This document shows, one piece after another, positions 7,407-15,217 of a stretch of DNA of 32,502 bases (position 1 is the first letter of the stretch; the number at the start of each line of letters is the position of its first letter). The DNA is taken from positions 1-32,502 of the forward strand of contig LGFT01000018.1 in assembly GCA_001509375.1 (NCBI GenBank), in the 5' to 3' direction. The position numbers and the translations under genes were made by a program. The DNA comes from Methanothrix harundinacea (GTDB taxonomy: Archaea; Halobacteriota; Methanosarcinia; Methanotrichales; Methanotrichaceae). The notes under the pieces were generated by a model, which was not told the origin of the DNA, made no database searches, and saw nothing but the letters and a program-made list of their open reading frames with translations.

Positions 7407-8486
7407 ATGGTCCAGATAGTGGAGGAGGGCGCAGTCACCCTCAACGTCGAGGGGGCCTTCTACAACCCGAGGATGAAGATGAACCGCGACATCGGGGTGG
7501 CTGTGGCAGGGGCCCTGGGAATCTCCGATTACCTCGACGCCCTCGCCGCCAGCGGGGCCCGGGGCCTGAGAGTGGCAAAAGAGGCGAAGGTCGATCATGT
7601 GGCCTTAAACGACGTCAGTCCGAGAGCAGCTCGGCTCCTCGAAGAGAATGCAAAGAGAAACGGGCTTGAGGCTTGTGAGATCCTCTCCACCAACGCCAAT
7701 GTCCTCATGCACCAGAGGCACTTTGAGGCCGTGGACCTCGACCCCTTCGGATCCCCATCGCCCTTCATCGCCGCAGCCTCTCGATCAGCCATCGGCTACA
7801 TCTTCATAACCGCGACGGATACCGCTCCCCTCTGCGGAGCCCACCTCAAAAGCGGCATAAGAAAGTACATGGCCGTCCCGGTCAAGGCCGAGCACCACCG
7901 GGAGATGGGGGCCAGGATCCTTCTGGGGGCAACTGCTAGAGAGCTGGCACGGGTAGACAAGGGTATGGAGCCTCTTCTCACCTATGCCTCCGAGCATTAC
8001 GTCAGGGTCTACCTCAAAATCGCGAGAGGGGCGAAGATGGCGGACAAGACCCTCAAGGGCATGGGACACCTTGAGCAGTGTCGAAGCTGCGGCAGATGGC
8101 GCGCCATCCCCGGGATGGCCTGTCAGTCCTCTGGAGTCTGCACCTTTTGCGGAGAGAGGGCAGATGTGGCGGGCCCCCTGTGGCTGGGGCCCATCCAGAA
8201 TCGCGAGCACATAAGAAAAACCCTCGCGGAGCTGGAGGGATCGATCGCCAGGTACGACCGTGCAGTTCGACTCCTTCATCTATGCGCCGAGGAAATCGAC
8301 GATCCTATGTACTATGACCACCACAAACTTTGTAGGAAATTTAAGGTCACTCCGGGCTCTGCTGAGAGCCTCGTCGAGAGGCTGAGATCTGGCGGATGGA
8401 GGGCATCCAGAACTCATTTCAGCGGGGTGGGGATAAAGACCGATGCTCCCTTCGAGGTCCTGAACGAGGTTCTGTGCTCCATTTAA
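7407..8486 (+). CDS. trm1: tRNA (guanine26-N2)-dimethyltransferase Trm1
   Basis: The 359-residue protein methylates G26 of tRNA with S-adenosylmethionine to m2G and m2,2G. Family motifs are FYNPRMKMNRDI near the N-terminus, the SAM-binding LDALAASGARGLRVAKEA, VDLDPFGSPSPF (methyltransferase motif IV), FITATDTAPLCG and YRVYLK-like YVRVYLKIARG. Four cysteines (CRSCG and CTFCG) form the zinc site of the C-terminal domain. The length fits archaeal Trm1 (about 350-390). The gene follows the zinc-ribbon gene by 6 bp and ends the plus-strand block; a 364-bp intergenic stretch follows. Confidence 0.93.
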   Translation: MVQIVEEGAVTLNVEGAFYNPRMKMNRDIGVAVAGALGISDYLDALAASGARGLRVAKEAKVDHVALNDVSPRAARLLEENAKRNGLEACEILSTNANVLMHQRHFEAVDLDPFGSPSPFIAAASRSAIGYIFITATDTAPLCGAHLKSGIRKYMAVPVKAEHHREMGARILLGATARELARVDKGMEPLLTYASEHYVRVYLKIARGAKMADKTLKGMGHLEQCRSCGRWRAIPGMACQSSGVCTFCGERADVAGPLWLGPIQNREHIRKTLAELEGSIARYDRAVRLLHLCAEEIDDPMYYDHHKLCRKFKVTPGSAESLVERLRSGGWRASRTHFSGVGIKTDAPFEVLNEVLCSI

Positions 8487-8619
8487 TTGTTTCAGTCTCG
8501 AGATTGCCCTACCTGCCCATGGATATCTCGACTTCAATTTCGGCTTGACCCGAAAGTTAATATGGGATAAGAGATATATCCAAGATTGACTACAGCGCTA
8601 ATCTCTGCTGTAGTATAGT

Positions 8620-8677
8620 GGCACGAGATGATGAAAATTACCCCCTTCATTGCTACTCCCTTACGTCACCTCGTGCC
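8620..8677. repeat. Long imperfect inverted repeat (GGCACGAG/CTCGTGCC)
   Basis: GGCACGAG (8620-8627) and CTCGTGCC (8670-8677) pair perfectly. The stem extends inward by six more positions with one mismatch, leaving a 30-nt pyrimidine-rich loop. Another 7-bp hairpin (8590-8613) lies immediately before it. It could be a structured RNA, an attenuator or a protein site upstream of npdG. Confidence 0.55.
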
Positions 8678-8813
8678 AACCCTTCATTGAAGCCGACCTC
8701 AGTTTGAAGGCAACCTTTTATATCAGGGTTCACCTCTGGGGTAAATGATCATCTTTCCCTCGCCAGCCTTTTTTTCCTCAATAGACGTTCTTACAAAATA
8801 TCAGAAGAATGCA

Positions 8814-8826
8814 AATAATAAAATAG
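8814..8826 (+). promoter_or_regulatory. TATA-like box of npdG
   Basis: AATAATAAAATAG is centred about 31 nt before the ATG at 8851, and no ribosome binding site precedes that ATG. Both facts fit a leaderless transcript. Confidence 0.5.
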
Positions 8827-8850
8827 GATGAACTACTACAAGCCCTTCCT

Positions 8851-9558
8851 ATGAAGATCGCGATTGTTGGAGGCACTGGTGATTTCGGAAAGGGACTCGT
8901 TATGCGCTGGGCTGCCGAGCATGAGATCATCTTGGGGTCCAGACGGATTGATAGCGCAGAGAAATCCGCTGAAGAGATCTGCTCGACACTGAGGGGCAGG
9001 GGGATAGAGCCCAAGATAAGGGGCATGGAGAACGCTGATGCCATTGAGGTGAGCGATCTCGTCGTCCTCTGCCTTCCGTTCGAGTTTGCCAGGTCGATGG
9101 TCACGGAGCTGAGAGGGAGCTTCGGCGATCAGATCGTCGTGTCTCCGATTGTCCCCATGGTCCGAGCTGGAACGCGGTTCGATTACATCCCGCCTGCGGA
9201 GGGGAGCGCCGCCCTCATGGTCAGGGATCTCGTCCCTACCTCGGCCAAGGTGGTCACAGCCTTTCACACCGTATCTTCTTCGGCTCTCAGGAACCTTGAC
9301 AGAACGATTGAAGGCGATGTTCTCATAGCTGGCGACGATTCCGACTCCAAAAAGATCGTAGCCGACCTCGTCAGGCTCATAGATTATCTTCGTCCCTTGG
9401 ACGCGGGGGACCTGAAGGTTTCAGCCCAGATAGAGGGCCTTACGCCGCTCCTTCTGAATGTAAGCAAGCTGAAGAGCAATGCCATCAAATGCCCAGGGAT
9501 AAGCGTTCTGAGCAGCCTGACAGAAAAGAGGACGATAAGAGTTACAGGTACCTGCTGA
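8851..9558 (+). CDS. npdG: F420-dependent NADP oxidoreductase (F420H2:NADP+)
   Basis: The 235-residue cytoplasmic enzyme transfers hydride between coenzyme F420 and NADP. The Rossmann motif is IVGGTGDFGKGL near the N-terminus. GSRR follows strand 2 and is suited to the 2'-phosphate of NADP. DYIPPAEGSAALMVRDLVP is followed by KVVTAFHTVSS and LLIAGDDSDSKK-like LIAGDD, then RPLDAGDL and GLTPLLLNV, all family landmarks. Family members usually end soon after the position of PGISVL; here the frame runs about 12-15 residues further to TGA, perhaps because an older stop was lost. It converges on the NuoEF-FrhB operon, which also handles F420, so both may serve the exchange of electrons between F420 and nicotinamides. 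Confidence 0.9.
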   Translation: MKIAIVGGTGDFGKGLVMRWAAEHEIILGSRRIDSAEKSAEEICSTLRGRGIEPKIRGMENADAIEVSDLVVLCLPFEFARSMVTELRGSFGDQIVVSPIVPMVRAGTRFDYIPPAEGSAALMVRDLVPTSAKVVTAFHTVSSSALRNLDRTIEGDVLIAGDDSDSKKIVADLVRLIDYLRPLDAGDLKVSAQIEGLTPLLLNVSKLKSNAIKCPGISVLSSLTEKRTIRVTGTC

Positions 9559-9581
9559 GACTATTGGAACCGTCTTTGAGA

Positions 9582-9600
9582 AGGCGGGCCCCACCCGCCT
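9582..9600. terminator. Hairpin between two convergent genes
   Basis: AGGCGGG (9582-9588) and CCCGCCT (9594-9600) pair perfectly across a 5-nt loop, 24 bp after npdG. T-rich stretches follow about 15-30 nt later. A second short palindrome, ATGGTTT-tat-AAACCAT (9662-9678), spans the stop codon of the facing gene. Either could stop transcripts from both sides. Confidence 0.45.
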
Positions 9601-9667
9601 CCAAGATATCCGCGATCCTTTTACCCCATTTTTCCGAGCTTTTTGGCGGTGGAACCCTGCTATGGTT

Positions 9668-11071
9668 TTATAAACCATCGATTATCTTTTTGAATTGCCT
9701 CTCGGCTCTTCTTCTCTTGATGCTGCTAAGTTTGGCGATCTCCCCCTCATCGACTTCCAACTCGGAGCGATCTATTCGCTCCAGAAGCCTTCGTCCGCGT
9801 TCGGATCTGATGATGACTGTGGAGTAGTCCTCCGGGCTCCCCACCGATCCCACCGATATATCTGCCAGTCGAGAGACGAAATCGCTACAAAATCGACAAC
9901 CTTCATTCGCATCCCCCTCCAGGTCGGAAACTTTGCAGGAGAATTCTTTGTCGCCCATGAATATCGAGAACTTTCCCTTTCCTATCTGTATTCTTTCAGC
10001 CTTCTCGAGATCTGCGTCAAACATATCCCGGACATGCCGCCTCAACTCCTCGCGATCGAAGCTCTCGAAACAGAAGAGCCCTATCAGAGTGATCTTCGCA
10101 TCCGGAAACTCTGAGAGGCTCCCTTCGAGCTCCAATTTTCTGACCGCTCTGATCTGGCAGGGGGTCCCCACCACGGCCAATCTCCTCTTACCGCTTCGGA
10201 GCGCCTCAAAAAGAGTCGGAATGACGGGCACCCGCAGATATTTCGTTCCCCGGGAGTCCAAGACGGCTTCGACGCTCTCGGCTACGACGGCATGGGCTCT
10301 ATACTCCTCCCCCTGGAGGACTACGATGGCGGCATCTATCTCCCCTTTATCAATGGCTTTGGCCAGCATGGCAGTGACAGCCCCGCCATCTTGCCCCTCT
10401 CTATGTGTCCTACATGCAAGAATATCGCTGTAGACGCCGATCTCTTCATCTCTCTCTCCCTGAAGGAGGCGGTCCTCGATCTCGATCGTTTCTTCTGGTG
10501 TGAGGGGATAAACATTACTCAATTTTTTTATCGCGTTTGTAGGACAGACCAGGGCACAAGCCCCGCAGGCGATGCAATCATCAGAAAAATCTCTATACGG
10601 CGTGTCGATGGCCCGCTCAACGCCCCGGGAGATGGGGCTTATCGCTGAGACCCCCACCAGCTCCTGGCAGACTCTAGCGCATAATCCGCAGAGGATGCAG
10701 CTCTCATCTGCGAGTCTGAACCTGGGGGATGTGATCCCGTATTCTTTTGCAAGTTTTACAATTTTCGGCTCCTCAGGGCATCGAGCCAATAGGAGCTCGA
10801 GGATCATCGCCCGAAGATGGCGAACATCTGGAGAAGAGGTATTAACATTCAATCCCTCCTCTACAGGATAGTTGCATGAGGTTACGATCTTCTTTCTTCC
10901 ATTTTTTTCGATTTCGACTGAACAAAGCCTGCATGCCCCGGTGGGATCGAGGGCGGGGTGATGACAGAGGGTGGGGATGCAAATGCCCGCATCTTTGGCG
11001 GCCTCCAGAAGGGTCTTATCATCGTCGGTCTCTATCTCCCTATCATCTATCCTCAACATCACCTTCGTCAT
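9668..11071 (-). CDS. NuoG/HydA-type iron-sulfur N-terminus fused to an FrhB F420-oxidoreductase domain
   Basis: The protein has 467 residues in two parts. Residues 1-185 resemble the N-terminus of NuoG, HydA and formate dehydrogenase electron-input domains: a [2Fe-2S] fold with cysteines 36, 47, 50 and 66, then two [4Fe-4S] motifs, CILCGLCARVC (125-135) and CIACGACALVC (166-176). The His-Cys3 cluster usual in NuoG is not visible. Residues 210-467 are an FrhB/FpoF-like domain with GGAVTAMLAKAI, VVGTPCQIRAVRKL, GLFCFESF, GKGKFSIF, CRFCSDF and ADISVGSVGS; this family binds FAD, F420 and an Fe-S cluster. The usual hydrogenase or molybdopterin domain after the N-terminus is replaced by the F420 module. 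Start ATG 11069-11071 has GAGGTGAT upstream overlapping the stop of the NuoF-like gene. It is the last gene of a three-gene operon. Confidence 0.88.
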   Translation of the reverse strand: MTKVMLRIDDREIETDDDKTLLEAAKDAGICIPTLCHHPALDPTGACRLCSVEIEKNGRKKIVTSCNYPVEEGLNVNTSSPDVRHLRAMILELLLARCPEEPKIVKLAKEYGITSPRFRLADESCILCGLCARVCQELVGVSAISPISRGVERAIDTPYRDFSDDCIACGACALVCPTNAIKKLSNVYPLTPEETIEIEDRLLQGERDEEIGVYSDILACRTHREGQDGGAVTAMLAKAIDKGEIDAAIVVLQGEEYRAHAVVAESVEAVLDSRGTKYLRVPVIPTLFEALRSGKRRLAVVGTPCQIRAVRKLELEGSLSEFPDAKITLIGLFCFESFDREELRRHVRDMFDADLEKAERIQIGKGKFSIFMGDKEFSCKVSDLEGDANEGCRFCSDFVSRLADISVGSVGSPEDYSTVIIRSERGRRLLERIDRSELEVDEGEIAKLSSIKRRRAERQFKKIIDGL

Positions 11072-11076
11072 CTAGA

Positions 11077-13044
11077 TCACCTCGTCTTGCTATCTTTTTC
11101 CTTATCGCCTGAGGAGATCGAAGCCGATGGGACTGGAGGAGCAGACGACTTCCCAGAGATCCTCACGACCGCCTTCACCTTCGATGGACATACATGAAAG
11201 CATATGCCACATCGAGAGCATTTCGATTGATCGATGGCCATGACCACCTTCCCGGTTTCTTCTGCCGACTCTTCTTCAGATATCGCCCCCTGGGGGCAGT
11301 TTTCCCTGCAAAGGCCACATGCTATGCAGATATCTGGGCGGATGAAATATGATATGAGTTGCTCGCATACCAGAGCGGGGCATCTCTGATCCTGGATGTG
11401 GGCCACGTACTCTTCTTCAAAATGGCGGATGGTGCTCAATACTGGATTGGCTGCGGTCCTACCCAGAGCACACAAAGACGCCGACTTCATAACACCTGCT
11501 ACTTCCTTGAGGGTCTTCAGATCCTCTGCTTCGCCCCTTCCCGCAACTATCTCGCTGAGGATATCCCTCATCTGTCTTAGGCCCTCTCTGCAGGGAACGC
11601 ACTTTCCACACGACTCATCGCAGAGAAAGTCCACGAAGTAGCGGGCCAGATCCACAGCACAGGTATCCTCATCTAGAACTATTATGCTTCCCGAACCCAT
11701 CATGGAGCCGAGGCTCGTGAGCCTATCGAAATCCACAGGGGTATCCAGATGCTCTTCGGGGATTATCCCCCCCGAAGGGCCTCCCGTCTGGACTCCTTTT
11801 ACTTTTTTTCCACCAGGAATTCCGCCCCCTATGTCGTATATTATCTCCCTCAGGGTCATTCCCATGGGAACTTCTACGAGACCGGTGTTGTTCACCTTTC
11901 CCACCAGGGAGAAGATCTTGGTCCCTTTGCTCCGCTCCGTACCGATGGAGCTGAACCAATGGGCACCTCTGTTTATTATCAGGGGTATATTGGCCCAAGT
12001 CTCCACATTGTTCAGGAGGCTGGGGCGATTCCATAAACCTCTCTCAGAGGTGTGGACGTACTTCGGCTTTGGCTCGCCCACCTTACCCTCCAGAGCGTTC
12101 ATGAGGGCCGTGGACTCGCCCGAGACGAAGGCTCCAGCCCCCCTATGCAATTCGACGTCAAAATCGAACCCCGACCCGAGAATATCCTCTCCCAGAAGGC
12201 CGCACTCTCGAGCCTGCTCTATGGCAATCTTCGCGTTCTGGACGGCCAGAGGATATTCCGCCCGGACGTAGATGAACCCCTTCTCAGATCCTACGGCATA
12301 GGCCCCGATCACGAGCCCCTCGAGAACGCTATGGGGGTTTCCCTCCATTAGAGCCCGGTCCATAAAAGCCCCCGGATCGCCCTCATCGCAGTTTACAATT
12401 ACATATTTGGGGGTACCCAATGCTCTCTTTGCGGCTTCCCATTTCAATCCAGTGGGAAAGCCACCGCCGCCCCGGCCCCGAAGGTCGGACCTCTTCACCT
12501 CGTCGATCACTTCCTGGGGCGTCATCCTTGACAGGGCCAGGGCGAGGGCGCTGTACCCTCCTTGGACGATATAATCAGCTATATTTTTAGGGTCTATTTT
12601 TATGTTGTTATTTATTAAAATTCTGGTCTGATGCTTGTAGAAGGGGATCTCTTCCTCGTGGACTGCCCGGGCCCCCGTAGCCGGATCCGAATATAAAAGG
12701 CGATCTATCAATCTGTTATTCAAGACCGTCTCCTCTAATATCTCCGGCACATCTGTCGGATTGACCTTTACATAGTGAATCCCCTCAGGGTATATCACAA
12801 CTATAGGTCCCTTTTCGCAAAATCCGGGGCATCCTGTCTCCTTCAGCGTGATCTTCGTTGCGAGGCCCCTCTCGTCCAGCTCTTCCCTGAAGGCGTCGAT
12901 GACCTTTCGTGCTCCCAGAGCCAGACATCCCGTGCCTGCGCAGACCGTTATCAGCGGCATCTCTGACTCGCTGGGATCTCTTCGAGACCTCAATTTCTCT
13001 CTCATCTCTTCGAGGTCCCGAAATGAGGCAAGCTTTGGCATCAT
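11077..13044 (-). CDS. NuoF/HydB-like NAD(P)H-binding flavoprotein subunit
   Basis: The protein has 655 residues. Residues 30-115 form a thioredoxin-like [2Fe-2S] domain (C35, C40, C72, C76). The core (about 120-560) is the NuoF fold: RGRGGGGFPTGLKW for NAD(P)H and FMN, VNCDEGDPGAFMDR, GAGAFVSGESTALMNALEG, NNVETWANIP, and the [4Fe-4S] site CGKCVPCREG with a later SLCALG. Two ferredoxin [4Fe-4S] motifs close the protein (CIACGLCRENCP and CSRCGICFHVCP). A thioredoxin-like N-terminus plus a ferredoxin C-terminus is the architecture of the HydB/HndC subunits of flavin-based electron-bifurcating enzymes rather than of respiratory NuoF. It follows the NuoE-like gene by 7 bp and precedes the FrhB fusion by 5 bp. 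The clusters would link the nicotinamide site to the F420 module. Confidence 0.92.
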   Translation of the reverse strand: MMPKLASFRDLEEMREKLRSRRDPSESEMPLITVCAGTGCLALGARKVIDAFREELDERGLATKITLKETGCPGFCEKGPIVVIYPEGIHYVKVNPTDVPEILEETVLNNRLIDRLLYSDPATGARAVHEEEIPFYKHQTRILINNNIKIDPKNIADYIVQGGYSALALALSRMTPQEVIDEVKRSDLRGRGGGGFPTGLKWEAAKRALGTPKYVIVNCDEGDPGAFMDRALMEGNPHSVLEGLVIGAYAVGSEKGFIYVRAEYPLAVQNAKIAIEQARECGLLGEDILGSGFDFDVELHRGAGAFVSGESTALMNALEGKVGEPKPKYVHTSERGLWNRPSLLNNVETWANIPLIINRGAHWFSSIGTERSKGTKIFSLVGKVNNTGLVEVPMGMTLREIIYDIGGGIPGGKKVKGVQTGGPSGGIIPEEHLDTPVDFDRLTSLGSMMGSGSIIVLDEDTCAVDLARYFVDFLCDESCGKCVPCREGLRQMRDILSEIVAGRGEAEDLKTLKEVAGVMKSASLCALGRTAANPVLSTIRHFEEEYVAHIQDQRCPALVCEQLISYFIRPDICIACGLCRENCPQGAISEEESAEETGKVVMAIDQSKCSRCGICFHVCPSKVKAVVRISGKSSAPPVPSASISSGDKEKDSKTR

Positions 13045-13051
13045 ATCTCCC

Positions 13052-13513
13052 TCAACTTCGCTTCTTCAGGATCTTCTCCACCTTTTCCAGGGTCACACCG
13101 CCGTGGTACTCATCGTCCACGGTCAACACAGGGCCCATCGAGCAGCATCCCAGGCAGTTCACTTTTCTCAGGCTGAAAGACAAGTCCGGGGTCGTCTCTT
13201 CAGGCTTAATATTCAGCCTCGATGCGGTGAAGTCCAGGACCTTCTGAGCTCCCCGGACCTGGCAAGCGGTGCCCATGCAGACCTGTATCATATGTCTGCC
13301 CACAGGATTCAGGTTGATGGCCTTGTAGAAGCTGGCGATTCTATAAATCTGACTGGTGGGAACTCTCAACCTCTCGCTCAGATGATCGATGACCTCCCTC
13401 GGTATCCAGTGGAACTCGCTTTGTAGGTCCAGAAGCAGTTGAATTAAGACGCCTTCTCGGCCCCGATATCTCTCAATTATCTCGTCAACCTTCTCCAGAT
13501 CAACCGCATCCAT
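13052..13513 (-). CDS. NuoE/HydC-like [2Fe-2S] subunit
   Basis: The protein has 153 residues. The helical N-terminus contains LLDLQSEFHWIPREVIDHL and FYKAI, typical of NuoE, and the thioredoxin-like C-terminal half carries one [2Fe-2S] cluster through CMGTAC and CLGCC. It is the first gene of the operon and partners the NuoF/HydB-like protein in all known complexes of this type. The start ATG (13511-13513) is preceded by a TATA-like element about 27 nt upstream. Confidence 0.9.
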   Translation of the reverse strand: MDAVDLEKVDEIIERYRGREGVLIQLLLDLQSEFHWIPREVIDHLSERLRVPTSQIYRIASFYKAINLNPVGRHMIQVCMGTACQVRGAQKVLDFTASRLNIKPEETTPDLSFSLRKVNCLGCCSMGPVLTVDDEYHGGVTLEKVEKILKKRS

Positions 13514-13533
13514 TCCTCTACCGCCTTCTTTCT

Positions 13534-13545
13534 TGTTATATTAGC
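13534..13545 (-). promoter_or_regulatory. TATA-like box of the NuoEF-FrhB operon
   Basis: On the minus strand TAATATAAC is centred about 27 nt before the ATG at 13513, a spacing that would give a leaderless message. CTATAAAC about 53 nt upstream is an alternative that would leave a short leader. Confidence 0.4.
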
Positions 13546-13762
13546 ATCGACTTCATTTCTGTTTATAGGTGTAAATAGACAGGGCCGAAGGCTCCTGAAG
13601 ACCCGAAGGGCCCGCATAAACCTATCTCAACTCGCTCAAAGAATGTATCTGTCCGTACCACCACGAGGATTGAGATGGAATTAGAAAGAGAAGTAGTTTG
13701 CGGGGGATATGAGCGATCCATCTCGAAAACGATCCAATTCAGAATATTGGACGACTTAGAAC

Positions 13763-13781
13763 TTATTTATCGCATAAATAA
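13763..13781. promoter_or_regulatory. Perfect AT palindrome, possible operator
   Basis: TTATTTAT (13763-13770) and ATAAATAA (13774-13781) are exact inverted copies around a 3-nt CGC centre. The symmetry and spacing fit a dimeric regulator. It lies about 250 bp upstream of the NuoE-like start and 110 bp downstream of the TraB stop, so its target is uncertain. Confidence 0.4.
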
Positions 13782-13889
13782 TGATGAAATATTATTACAT
13801 AAGTAGACGATATCTGACAATTTATACCGGATGGAAGAGGGACGCCTATGAGGTCTTCTTCCAGGCCGGGTCTTATTAACGGTCTTTTT

Positions 13890-15149
13890 TTAGAGGATGC
13901 CGCCTATAAGTTCATCGGGGCTGAGGCCGGACATCCTGAGGATGAGGTAGGCTCCCAGGACCGTCCCCGCCACGCTCCCGATGTTGGCGAGGGCGGCGAC
14001 CAGTATTACCCTGAATAGGGGTATCGCCATCAGCTCCTTGAAGGTCTCGGCATCGGCGAGCTTCTTGGTGTCGGCCATCGTCGGCTTCCTCTTCCAGGCC
14101 TCCACGATCCCCGCAAACCAGCCCGCGGCCATCAGGGGGTTTAAGCTCGTCAGCCATGCGATCATGAAAGCCGTCAGGGCCGATAAAGGATGGCCCCGAG
14201 CCAGGATCACTCCAAGGGCGCTGAGGACGCCGTTCACCAGAAACCAGACCTTGAGGGCGGAGAAGATGTTCTCGGCGCTAGTGCTGGATATCAGCACTGC
14301 AGCGATGGTTACCACCACCAGGAGCATCAGGGCGGCTCCGAAGAGCTTGGGGGCCGAGATCCTCCTTTTGGAGATCCGGGTCATATTCTCAAAGGGAGGT
14401 ATCTTCTCGGGGTGGGCGAGGTACTTCGTTATACCATCCCTGTGGCCCGCTCCGACGACGGCCACTACGCGCCCCTCGCTTCCCAGGCGGATCAGGTTTC
14501 GGGCGATGTAGGCGTCCCTCTCGTCGATCAGAACTTGGGCTGCCCCGGGCGATACCTCCCGGAACTCCTCTATGATCGCGGAGACGACGTCCTCCTCGGT
14601 GACCTTCTCGATATCGATCTCATCCCCCCGCCCGAAGGCCGCGGGGATCATCGAGGCGAAGAGCTTCGCCTTCTCCAGGAGGCTCATGGCAGACCAGAAC
14701 CTCTGGATGGTGACGGCGATGTCTCTGTCCACCAGGGCCACCCTGGCTCCGGTCCTCTCGGCGACCTCGATGGCGGCGATCATCTCGGAGCCGGGCTTGA
14801 CTCCGAGGTCTGAGCCGATCTTCTTCTGGATGTAGGCGAGGAACCACTGGACCAGGAGGAGGTAGAGCTTCCCCCCGCTCAAGATCTCCTTTATCTGGAT
14901 CTCTCCATCCTCTTCCTGGCCCGTGAGGGCGCGGTACCTGCCCTGACAGAGCTCCACGGCGACGATGTCGGGGTGCAGGTCCTCTATGGCCTGCGTCACC
15001 TCTTGGACGCTCTTTTCGGATACGTGAGCTGTCCCCACGATCACAATCTCGCCCTTTATGCCATCCTCCCGAGGAGCCTGGCGAAGCTCTGCATCTCCTG
15101 CGCCGCCTGAATCTATATCTTCCAAGTCGATTACCCCGCGGTGAGCCAT
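13890..15149 (-). CDS. TraB/PrgY-family membrane protein
   Basis: The family was first known from enterococcal pheromone-shutdown proteins and is widespread in archaea with an unproven, possibly hydrolytic, role. The conserved start is VIVGTAHVSEKSV, followed by VAVELCQGRYRAL, QKKIGSDLGVKPGSEMIAAIEVA, VALVDRDIAVTIQRFW and VVAVVGAGHRDGI; the last holds the second conserved Gly-His motif. The C-terminal 150 residues form about four membrane helices. I chose ATG at 15149 because AGGTGG lies 10 nt upstream and the conserved domain starts about 30 residues later. An in-frame GTG at 15224 would add 25 poorly conserved-looking residues and overlap the upstream stop. It follows the M50 protease gene. 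Confidence 0.85.
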   Translation of the reverse strand: MAHRGVIDLEDIDSGGAGDAELRQAPREDGIKGEIVIVGTAHVSEKSVQEVTQAIEDLHPDIVAVELCQGRYRALTGQEEDGEIQIKEILSGGKLYLLLVQWFLAYIQKKIGSDLGVKPGSEMIAAIEVAERTGARVALVDRDIAVTIQRFWSAMSLLEKAKLFASMIPAAFGRGDEIDIEKVTEEDVVSAIIEEFREVSPGAAQVLIDERDAYIARNLIRLGSEGRVVAVVGAGHRDGITKYLAHPEKIPPFENMTRISKRRISAPKLFGAALMLLVVVTIAAVLISSTSAENIFSALKVWFLVNGVLSALGVILARGHPLSALTAFMIAWLTSLNPLMAAGWFAGIVEAWKRKPTMADTKKLADAETFKELMAIPLFRVILVAALANIGSVAGTVLGAYLILRMSGLSPDELIGGIL

Positions 15150-15217
15150 CAAAGGACGACCACCTAAAAAACCCTTTGTGCACGACGGCGGCGATTCGGA
15201 GAGAAAATCAATTGAGG

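Larger units (their letters stand above)
8487..8850. other. Intergenic stretch with two hairpins and promoter elements
   Basis: No gene is supported here. The stretch holds CTACAGC/GCTGTAG (8590-8596, 8607-8613). Just after it is a long hairpin whose arms, 8620-8633 and 8664-8677, pair over 14 positions with one A-C mismatch and one G-T pair. A TATA-like TTTTATAT follows near 8715-8723, and a second AT-rich box lies at 8814-8826 just before npdG. Confidence 0.5.
13514..13889. other. Intergenic region upstream of the NuoEF-FrhB operon
   Basis: The 376 bp lie between the TraB-family gene and the NuoE-like gene, both on the minus strand. I see no gene. It contains the likely operon promoter near 13534-13545, a second TATA-like CTATAAAC (minus strand) near 13562-13569, and a very AT-rich stretch at about 13755-13800 with a perfect palindrome. 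Confidence 0.5.

Noticed and set aside
8627-8677. Possible box C/D RNA (ATGATGA resembles a C box inside a terminal stem)
   Set aside because: No CTGA D box stands at the expected place before the closing stem, and no C'/D' pair is visible.
13709-13760. Tiny frame (about 16 codons) after a GGGGG stretch in the redox-operon upstream region
   Set aside because: Too short to support and no sign of conservation can be seen from one sequence.
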